DNA from: Erythrobacteraceae bacterium
GTDB lineage: Bacteria > Pseudomonadota > Alphaproteobacteria > Sphingomonadales > Sphingomonadaceae
DNA length: 64,000 nucleotides
Direction: 5' to 3'
Assembly: GCA_947479055.1 (NCBI GenBank)
Contig: CANJYE010000010.1
Location: forward strand, 1-64,000
A model generated the notes under the pieces. That model did no database searches and was not told where the DNA came from. It saw only the letters and a list, made by a program, of their open reading frames with translations. Positions 57,847 through 64,000 of the stretch are shown here, piece by piece. Position numbers and translations under genes: made by a program. Numbering within the stretch: the stretch's first letter is position 1; each line of letters opens with the position of its first letter.

Positions 57847-59373
57847 ATGGCCGATATGGTCACCATCCGCGAAGCCGACCTGATCGAAAGCGTTGCCGAC
57901 GCGCTGCAATATATCTCCTATTACCATCCGATGGACTACATCCGCGCGCTCGGCGAGGCCTATGAGGCGGAGCAGGGCCCGGCGGCCAAGGATGCGATTG
58001 CCCAGATTCTGACCAACAGCCGGATGTGCGCTGAAGGGCACCGGCCGATCTGCCAGGACACAGGCATCGTCAACGTCTTCATCAAATGGGGACAGGATTG
58101 TCGGCTCGAATCGAAGCTATGCTTGCAGGACGTGGTCGATGAAGGCGTGCGCCGGGCCTACAACCATCCGGAAAACAAGCTGCGCGCCTCGGTTCTGGCC
58201 GATCCCGCCTTCACCCGCCGCAACACCCGCGACAATACGCCCTGCGTGCTGTCGGTGGAAATGGTGCCGGGCAGCACGGTTTCGATCGATGTCGCGGCCA
58301 AAGGCGGCGGGAGCGAGAACAAATCCAAGTTCAAGATGATGAATCCGTCAGACAATATCGTCGACTGGGTGGTGGAGATGCTGCCGCAGATGGGCGCTGG
58401 CTGGTGTCCGCCGGGCATGCTCGGCATCGGCATCGGCGGCACGGCGGAACATTGCATGAAGCTGGCCAAGGAAGCGCTGATGGACCCGATCGACATGGGC
58501 CAACTCAAGGCGCGCGGGCCACAGAACGATCTGGAAGCGATGCGGATCGAGATTTTCGACAAGGTCAACGCGTTGGGCATCGGCGCGCAGGGTCTGGGCG
58601 GGCTGTCGACCATCCTTGACGTCAAGATCAAGGACTGGCCGTGCCATGCCGCCGGCAAGCCGGTGGCGATGATCCCCAATTGCGCCGCCACCCGCCATGC
58701 CCATTTCACGCTGGACGGATCCGGCCCCAGCTTCCTCGAACAGCCGAAGCTGGACCATTGGCCGCAGGTGCACTGGACGCCCGATGCCCAGTCGAAGCGG
58801 GTTAATCTCGACACATTGACGGCAGAGGAAGTGCGCAGCTGGAAGCAGGGCGACCGGCTGCTGCTGAATGGCCATATGCTGACCGGCCGCGATGCTGCGC
58901 ACAAGCGGATCCAGGACATGCTGGCGAAAGGTGAGGAACTGCCCGTCAACTTCAGGGGCCGCGCGATCTATTACGTCGGCCCGGTCGATCCGGTGATGGG
59001 CGAGGTGGTGGGCCCGGCCGGCCCGACCACAGCGACGCGGATGGACAAATTTACCGACACCATGCTCGAACTGGGCCTGCTGGCAATGATCGGCAAAGCC
59101 GAACGCGGGCAGGGCGCGGTGCAGGAAATCGCCAGGCACAAGGTCGCCTATCTGATGGCGGTGGGCGGCGCGGCCTATCTGGTGTCGCGGGCGATTCGCG
59201 AGGCGAGGGTCGTCGGCTTCGAGGATCTCGGCATGGAGGCGATCTATGAATTCAAGGTCGAAGACATGCCCGTAACGGTCGCGGTCGACAGCGAAGGCAA
59301 CAATGTCCACACGCTGGCTCCAGCCCACTGGAAGGAGAAGATTGCGCGCGAACACCTGCTGGCCGGCACCTGA
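57847..59373 (+). CDS. Fumarate hydratase, class I (iron-sulfur)
   Basis: This enzyme interconverts fumarate and malate in the citric-acid cycle. The protein has 508 residues. Cysteines in HRPICQDTGIVNVF and later in IPNCAATRHAHF and others bind the 4Fe-4S cluster; GAQGLGGLSTILDVKI and RAIYYVGPVDPVMGEVVGPAGPTTATRMD are class I signatures. The start MADMVTIR at 57847 has AAGGAG upstream. The preceding 130 bases are non-coding and hold the promoter. Confidence 0.93.
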   Translation: MADMVTIREADLIESVADALQYISYYHPMDYIRALGEAYEAEQGPAAKDAIAQILTNSRMCAEGHRPICQDTGIVNVFIKWGQDCRLESKLCLQDVVDEGVRRAYNHPENKLRASVLADPAFTRRNTRDNTPCVLSVEMVPGSTVSIDVAAKGGGSENKSKFKMMNPSDNIVDWVVEMLPQMGAGWCPPGMLGIGIGGTAEHCMKLAKEALMDPIDMGQLKARGPQNDLEAMRIEIFDKVNALGIGAQGLGGLSTILDVKIKDWPCHAAGKPVAMIPNCAATRHAHFTLDGSGPSFLEQPKLDHWPQVHWTPDAQSKRVNLDTLTAEEVRSWKQGDRLLLNGHMLTGRDAAHKRIQDMLAKGEELPVNFRGRAIYYVGPVDPVMGEVVGPAGPTTATRMDKFTDTMLELGLLAMIGKAERGQGAVQEIARHKVAYLMAVGGAAYLVSRAIREARVVGFEDLGMEAIYEFKVEDMPVTVAVDSEGNNVHTLAPAHWKEKIAREHLLAGT

Positions 59374-59444
59374 CAGCGCCGGCAATGGCGCGAATCACGC
59401 AAATCCATTTGGCATGACGCGCCATTGCCTCCACACTGGCGTCA

Positions 59445-59711
59445 ATGGCGCTGTTGTTCACCTTCCTGCTCGGCATCGGCAATTTTGCGATGCACAAGGC
59501 GGTTCTCGAGAGCCGTCACCCGTTGCTTGGGTATTTGCCATGGTTTGCGCACCTGCTCGGCCGACGGATCAGCCTGGCGAGCGAATTCCTGGTACTGTTC
59601 GCCGCGCTGCTGCTGGTGGTCCGTGGCAATGCGGCGTGGGGCTGGGGTTATTTGGGCTACAGCATGGTCAACGGGGTGGGTGCATGGCTGATTCTGGGGC
59701 GGCGGATTTGA
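59445..59711 (+). CDS. Small membrane protein, hypothetical
   Basis: The protein has 88 residues with three hydrophobic stretches (LLFTFLLGIGNFAM, SEFLVLFAALLLVV, GYLGYSMVNGVGAWLIL) and an HLLGRRIS loop. No family recognised. It is followed 44 bases later by the phosphoesterase on the same strand. Confidence 0.7.
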   Translation: MALLFTFLLGIGNFAMHKAVLESRHPLLGYLPWFAHLLGRRISLASEFLVLFAALLLVVRGNAAWGWGYLGYSMVNGVGAWLILGRRI

Positions 59712-59755
59712 ACTTTTGCCTTGCGCCGCCTGCGTAAGCGCTGTTTGCAGCGGCA

Positions 59756-60505
59756 ATGGCGCGAGCGACCACTCTTTTCCATGTAAGCGATGTCCATTTC
59801 GGAGTGGAGGACAAGGCGGCGCACCGCTGGTTCGCCGATGCGGTCGCGCGCGAGCGGCCCGATGCGGTGATCTGCACCGGCGACATCACGCAGCGGGCAA
59901 AGCATCGCGAATATGCTGCCGCACGCGCATGGTTCGCCGCGTTGGGCGCGCCGGTGCTGATCGAGCCGGGCAATCACGACATGCCCTATTACAATCTGCT
60001 GGAGCGGTTCCGCACGCCTTTCCGGCGTTATGAGGTGCTGGCAGGTTCGGTGGGTTCGGAGTTGGCGCTGGATGATATTGCGGTGGTTCCGCTGCGCACC
60101 ACGGTGCGCGCGCAGAGCCGCTTTCCCTGGTCCGACGGGGTGGTGAAAGCCGATGCGCTGGCCCGGACCGTGGCAGGGCTGGAACGGCTATCCGGCGATC
60201 CCCGCTGCAAGATCGTTTCCTGCCATCACCCACTGATGGAAGGCCCGCCGGGTTCACCCAACCCAACGATCAACGGGGACGCCGCGTTCCTTGCCCTGGC
60301 GCGGGCCGGGGCAGAGGTGGTGCTGTCGGGCCATGTGCATGTGCCCTTCGACATCACCCATGAGGTGGAGGGGCGTCCGCTCAGGATGATCGGGGCGGGC
60401 ACGTTGTCCACCCGCTTGCGCGGTGCGGTGCCATCCTACAATGTGCTGCGGCTGGACGGCGAACGGGGCCTTGAGCTGGAATTGAGGCAGCTCGAGGCGG
60501 GTTGA
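59756..60505 (+). CDS. Calcineurin-like metallophosphoesterase
   Basis: The protein has 249 residues. Metal-binding motifs are clear: FHVSDVHFG, CTGDITQRAKH, EPGNHDMPYY, SCHHPL and LSGHVHVPFD. These are all five blocks of the family. The substrate is unknown; cyclic-nucleotide-type phosphodiesterases are one possibility. It converges on the HPP gene with a 4-base gap. Confidence 0.9.
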   Translation: MARATTLFHVSDVHFGVEDKAAHRWFADAVARERPDAVICTGDITQRAKHREYAAARAWFAALGAPVLIEPGNHDMPYYNLLERFRTPFRRYEVLAGSVGSELALDDIAVVPLRTTVRAQSRFPWSDGVVKADALARTVAGLERLSGDPRCKIVSCHHPLMEGPPGSPNPTINGDAAFLALARAGAEVVLSGHVHVPFDITHEVEGRPLRMIGAGTLSTRLRGAVPSYNVLRLDGERGLELELRQLEAG

Positions 60506-60509
60506 GCGG

Positions 60510-61211
60510 TCAGCGCGTCCGGTTGTCGAGCCAGCGCCGCTGGGCGCGGCGTTCGACCGCGCGGAACAGCGCGTCGAGATCATCGCGGCTGACGTCGAGC
60601 ACTTCGTCCCATTCTTCCAGCACCGCGTCGAGATCGCCATCCTCGTAGCTTGCCGTCCAGCCTTCCTGCCCCAGCGGCGGCACGGGCGGAAGGTGATGCG
60701 GCCAGCTGTGTCCGGTGAGGTTGTTGTAGAGCCAGCCCATCGCGATCAGCGCCGCAAGGTTGAGGGCCAGCGGTAGCAGCAGCGCGTCCCACCCCTGGGT
60801 TGCGATCACCGGACTGCCAAGCGCGCCCAGCAGCGTGCAGGCACCACCGGGCGGATGGAGGCAGCGGCACAGGCTCATCAGACCGATCGCTGCCCCCACC
60901 GCCAGCGGAGCCGCGATCAGCGAAACTGGCGCGACATGGGCAATCGCGAGCCCGGTCAGGGCCGAAACCATGTTGCCGCCGAACACCGGCCATGGTTGCG
61001 CCAGCGGGCTGGCAGGGAGCATGAAGACCAGCACGGCAGAAGCGCCGACCGGCGCAACCAGCCAGGGCAGCAACGCGGCATGCGATCCCAGCGCCAGCCG
61101 CGTGACCGCGGCGGCGAGGGCAATCCCCAGCAGTCCTCCGGTCGCGCCGCGCAGCCAGCCGAGGCGGCCGGTGGCACGGCTCGCGGCGCGGATCAGCAGG
61201 CGATAGGGCAA
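60510..61211 (-). CDS. HPP family membrane protein
   Basis: The protein has about 233 residues from TTG at 61211. HPP proteins have four to five helices; here GATGGLLGIALAAAVTRLAL, LVAPVGASAVLVFMLPASPLAQPW (with the APxGA signature), and CRCLHPPGGACTLLGALG (the HPP motif) are seen. The C-terminal cytoplasmic part is acidic and helical. The TTG start has GGAG 8 bases upstream; a longer reading would overlap rpsI and its terminator. Confidence 0.82.
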   Translation of the reverse strand: MPYRLLIRAASRATGRLGWLRGATGGLLGIALAAAVTRLALGSHAALLPWLVAPVGASAVLVFMLPASPLAQPWPVFGGNMVSALTGLAIAHVAPVSLIAAPLAVGAAIGLMSLCRCLHPPGGACTLLGALGSPVIATQGWDALLLPLALNLAALIAMGWLYNNLTGHSWPHHLPPVPPLGQEGWTASYEDGDLDAVLEEWDEVLDVSRDDLDALFRAVERRAQRRWLDNRTR

Positions 61212-61256
61212 GGCGGATGCTCCGGTTGGTCGGGATGCAATCGGGCGCGAGGCATG

Positions 61257-61285
61257 AAAAAGGGCGGTCCGTTGCCGGACCGCCC
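61257..61285 (-). terminator. Intrinsic terminator of the rplM-rpsI operon
   Basis: A 10-base stem (61262-61271 with 61276-61285, loop TTGC) is followed on the minus strand by TTTTT (61257-61261), 24 bases after the rpsI stop. Confidence 0.9.
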
Positions 61286-61308
61286 CCTTCGCATGCGGAT
61301 CGTAGCGC

Positions 61309-61845
61309 TTAGCGCTTCGAGAACTGGAAGCTGCGGCGGGCCTTGGCGCGGCCATACTTCTTGCGTTCGACGACGCGCGGGTCGCGGGTGAGGAAGCCGG
61401 CGGCCTTCACTGCGCTGCGCAGCGCGGGCTCGAACTTGGCGAGCGCCTGGCTGATGCCGTGCTTGACCGCACCGGCCTGGCCCGACAGCCCGCCGCCCTT
61501 GACGGTGGCGATGACATCGTACTGGCCATCGCGGTCAGCGACCTGGAACGGCTGGTTGATGACGAGGCGCAGGGTCGGACGGGCGAAATAGACGTCCTGA
61601 TCGCGGCCGTTGACGGTGATCTTGCCGGTGCCCGGCTTGATCCATACGCGGGCCACGGCATCCTTGCGGCGGCCGGTGGCATAGGCGCGGCCATAGGCGT
61701 CCAGTTCCTGCTGGCGCAGCGGCGCAGGCGGGGCAGACGGAGCGACCGGCGCATCCACCGCTGCGGCAGTGTCCGCAGCGGGCGCGGCACCGGTGATGCT
61801 CTTCAGATCGGCGAGATCGGAAATGCTGTTCGATTCGGGGGCCAT
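61309..61845 (-). CDS. rpsI: 30S ribosomal protein S9
   Basis: The protein has 178 residues. The S9 core begins at [20 protein letters not shown] (about residue 55) and ends with the basic tail [19 protein letters not shown], whose last residues contact the P-site tRNA. The first 45 residues are an Ala/Pro-rich extension seen in other alphaproteobacteria. The start overlaps the rplM stop by one base (TAATG). Confidence 0.97.
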   Translation of the reverse strand: MAPESNSISDLADLKSITGAAPAADTAAAVDAPVAPSAPPAPLRQQELDAYGRAYATGRRKDAVARVWIKPGTGKITVNGRDQDVYFARPTLRLVINQPFQVADRDGQYDVIATVKGGGLSGQAGAVKHGISQALAKFEPALRSAVKAAGFLTRDPRVVERKKYGRAKARRSFQFSKR

Positions 61846-62324
61846 TACACGTTAGCCTTGTTCTTGCGGTTCAACGAAGCGACGTCGAGCGTCTCGGGCT
61901 GCTGCCCGGCATGGGGATGCTCGGTGCCTGCATAAAGGTGCAGCGCCTTCATCTGCGCACGGCCCAGCGGACCGCGCGGGATCATGCGTTCCACGGCTTT
62001 TTCCAGAACCCGCTCGGGGAAGCGGCCATCCAGAACCTTGGCGGCGGTGACCGCCTTGATCCCGCCGGCATAGCCAGTGTGCTTGTAATAGACCTTGTCA
62101 CCGCGCTTGTTGCCGGTGAAGCGGACCTTGTCGGCGTTGATCACGACGACATGATCGCCGCAATCGACATGCGGGGTAAAGCTGGGCTTGTGCTTGCCGC
62201 GCAGGATATTGGCGACGATCACGGCGAGCCGGCCGACCACCAGGCCATCGGCATCGATCAGATGCCAGTTCTTTTCCACCTCGGCCGGCTTGATCGACCG
62301 GGTGGTCTTGCTGAGCGCCTTCAT
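61845..62324 (-). CDS. rplM: 50S ribosomal protein L13
   Basis: The protein has 159 residues. [44 protein letters not shown] is the L13 N-terminal core, [19 protein letters not shown] follows, and [29 protein letters not shown] is the family signature. The gene heads the rplM-rpsI operon. The 159 bases upstream (62325-62483) hold the promoter and no gene. Confidence 0.97.
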   Translation of the reverse strand: MKALSKTTRSIKPAEVEKNWHLIDADGLVVGRLAVIVANILRGKHKPSFTPHVDCGDHVVVINADKVRFTGNKRGDKVYYKHTGYAGGIKAVTAAKVLDGRFPERVLEKAVERMIPRGPLGRAQMKALHLYAGTEHPHAGQQPETLDVASLNRKNKANV

Positions 62325-62483
62325 GGGCTAGTTGTCCTCGATTGGTATAAACGCTGGATATAAACGCTGAGCGGCCCCGCAAGGAGCCGCAAAGAGCGCG
62401 CCCTTTGTCTGCGAATGGCCTTCAAGTCAAGCAAATCCGCGCCTCTGCGGAGAGGTATAATAATACCGCCATGCATTGGAAGG

Positions 62484-63238
62484 CTAGCGCGGGACTACCG
62501 CAGGCAGGGGTTCTAGCGACCATTGTTCGACCGAGCGGCGGCTCGATCCGCCGGCATCGGTGATCACCACCCGCTCGGCATATTGCAGCAGCCCGCCCGC
62601 GGGGATGGACCGCCCGGCGCAGGAGACTGTGACCCGCCCGGGCTTGCCGTCGGGCATGGTCAGGTCCTGCGCGCGTTCGACCGGTGTGGTTGCGCCGGTG
62701 AACAGGTCGGGCGGGAGCATCGCACTGATCCTTGCCGCCACGGTGGCAAGGCCGATGGTGAATTCGCGCGCCGCCGCCTGGGTCGTGGCGGGAAGGCGGT
62801 TCCTTGCCAGCCAGGCAAAGGCTTCGTCCACCACAGGCGCGAAGTCCGCCGGTGCTTGTCCCTGCGGCCCGGATACGATTCGTCCCGCGGGATCGAGCAC
62901 CATCGGAAACAGCGAGGTTTCCTGCCGCTGTTCCTCCAGCCTGGTGAAAGCGGCGAGCTTGGCGGGGGCCGACACTTTCGCGCTGGTCTGGCTCCCTTCA
63001 ACCCGGAAACCCCCGCAATCGGGACAAAGCGAATTTCGAACGTGCGGATGACCTCGATAGCCGCGCCATCGCCGAGATCGCGGACCAACCGGCGGGTGAA
63101 CCGCAAGGCGCCCTTGGGTGGGCGGAAGGCACCGCCGCCGGGCTGCGCAAGGAGCGGACTGGCGCTGAACAGCGCGGGCAGGATGGCGATGGCCGCGAGC
63201 CGGGCCAGCGCGTCGCGTCGCTGCATCCGCCGGTTCAT
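62484..63238 (-). pseudogene. Exported hypothetical protein, disrupted by a one-base frameshift
   Basis: Two reading frames must be joined to give one protein. Frame one from 63238 begins MNRRMQRRDALARLAAIAILPALF, a Tat-like signal peptide, and runs to the run of five C at 63010-63014. After that it becomes Arg/Pro-rich nonsense. Adding one base in that run gives a smooth continuation, IAGGFRVEGSQTSAKVSAPAK, into the frame that ends at 62484. The total would be about 252 residues. The frameshift is real decay or a sequencing error in the homopolymer. It lies 16 bases after ctaA. I recognise no named family. Confidence 0.7.
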
Positions 63239-63254
63239 GCGGCCCCTCGCTTCC

Positions 63255-64000
63255 TCACGCTCGCCTCCCCAGCACATGGACGCCCCAGACCGTCGTTGCC
63301 AGCAACAGCGCGCCGACCAGCTGGTGCAGCACCGCCAGCCACAGAGTAATACCCGACATCACCGTTGCGATGCCGAGCAGGATCTGGGTGCCGAAGGCCG
63401 AATGGATCGTGATGGAAGCGGCCCGGCTGCCCGAGCTGCGGATCCGCCGCGCCAGCACCACCAGCGCCATGACCACGGCCCATGCCCACCAGCGGTGGGT
63501 GAAGTGGGTGAGGTAGGGATCGTTGAGCAAGGCATGGAGCGCGCCGCCCGACCAGCCGATGCCTTCCGGAAAAAAGTGCCCCTGCATCAGTGGCCAGGCA
63601 TCCCAGCTGAACCAGCCCGCGCCCGAGACATGGCCGGCGCGCAGGCCCGCCACCAGCGCGCCTAGAAACAGCTGAACCGTCAACAACCCCAGCACCAGTG
63701 AGCCAAAGCGCGTCAAACGCGACCTGGCCTCGCCCCGCGCCAGCGCGCGCAGGTCGAGCGCGGTCCAGACCAGACCGCCAAGCGTGGCCAGCGCCAGCAG
63801 CAAATGGGTGGCCAAGCGGAAATGGCTGACTTTGGTGTCATACTGAATCCCGGACTGGACCATCCACCACCCGACCGCGCCTTGCAGGCCGACCAGGGCG
63901 ACAAGACTGAGCAGGCGCTGCTTGTAGCCCGGCGGGATACGTCCCTTTATCCAAAAGCCGACGGTCACCAGCGCCAGCACGGTGCCGATTGCGCGGGCCA
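63255..64000 (-). CDS. ctaA: Haem A synthase (CtaA/COX15 family), 5' end cut by the window
   Basis: CtaA oxidises a methyl group of haem O to make haem A for cytochrome oxidase. The visible 248 codons include several membrane helices, FRLATHLLLALATLGGLVW with a haem-ligand His, GHVSGAGWFSWDAWPLMQGHFFP, NDPYLTHFTHRWWAWAVVMAL with His ligands, and LHQLVGALLLATTVWGVHVLG. The upstream residues ARAIGTV continue to the edge, so the true start is outside the window. Confidence 0.92.
   Translation of the reverse strand, partial: ARAIGTVLALVTVGFWIKGRIPPGYKQRLLSLVALVGLQGAVGWWMVQSGIQYDTKVSHFRLATHLLLALATLGGLVWTALDLRALARGEARSRLTRFGSLVLGLLTVQLFLGALVAGLRAGHVSGAGWFSWDAWPLMQGHFFPEGIGWSGGALHALLNDPYLTHFTHRWWAWAVVMALVVLARRIRSSGSRAASITIHSAFGTQILLGIATVMSGITLWLAVLHQLVGALLLATTVWGVHVLGRRA

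Overview
The window is about 64 kb of a GC-rich, gene-dense alphaproteobacterial chromosome, most likely from the Sphingomonadales (an Erythrobacteraceae-type genome). Support for this comes from the parAB-rsmG-mnmG-mnmE-rho block beside hemJ/hemE, a TrcR-type DUF1013 regulator, CarD, a DUF2497/PopZ-like protein, DUF1491 and DUF1192 proteins, and a bactofilin paired with an M23 peptidase. The taxon is inferred from gene content and protein style. No rRNA or tRNA gene was recognised.

Layout. The left edge (1-~147) is the end of an IS5-type insertion sequence. From 256 to 8701 the minus strand carries wecB, a secreted hypothetical protein, coq7, a DsbB-like gene, ctpA, a degenerate LytM/EnvC-like gene, then rlmH, rsfS, nadD and proA, a familiar alphaproteobacterial run. 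The proA/M23 gap (8702-8941) holds eight GANTC sites. It is followed by an envelope pair (M23 peptidase overlapping a bactofilin), an acyl-CoA ligase and trcR. Region 13.2-20.8 kb is plus-strand: an FAD oxidase, a DUF1192 protein, clpA, a truncated haemoglobin, a kinase-like phosphotransferase and a SulP transporter. Region 20.8-24.4 kb is minus-strand: DUF167, gamma-carbonic anhydrase, hemB and a second active-type M23 peptidase. Region 24.6-29.0 kb is plus-strand: a SUV3-like helicase, an S4 protein, a 7Fe ferredoxin, carD and a small lipoprotein. Sua5/TsaC, an acyl-CoA dehydrogenase, a DUF815 ATPase, a PQQ-type sugar dehydrogenase and a glycine-zipper protein follow.

The core of interest is 35-50 kb, an origin region. 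parB-parA-rsmG-mnmG-mnmE lie on the minus strand with three parS sites (one perfect, two with one mismatch). rho, hemJ and hemE follow. The 331-bp gap between hemE and the dikinase regulatory protein gene corresponds to the place where Caulobacter-type chromosomes carry oriC. It contains an AT-rich patch, DnaA-box-like words and four GANTC sites. Genes on the two sides of the gap diverge: hemE points left, while the regulator, maf, aroE, coaE, dnaQ, hpf and ptsN point right. Between hemE and hemJ there is phage-like debris: the tail of a RuvC-like gene and a DUF6378-like gene cut short exactly at hemJ.

The right part (51-64 kb) is mixed housekeeping: a thioesterase, DUF1491, a SleB-type hydrolase, exonuclease III, an A-type Fe-S carrier, a CBS protein, a 2Fe-2S ferredoxin, a PopZ-like DUF2497 protein, TolC with a Pcm-like protein, class I fumarase, a phosphoesterase, an HPP protein, and rplM-rpsI. 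A gene with a one-base frameshift and a 5'-truncated ctaA/COX15 gene end the window. Functionally, chromosome segregation (ParABS, PopZ-like), origin, cell-cycle regulation (TrcR), CcrM-type methylation sites and envelope growth genes are gathered in one window.
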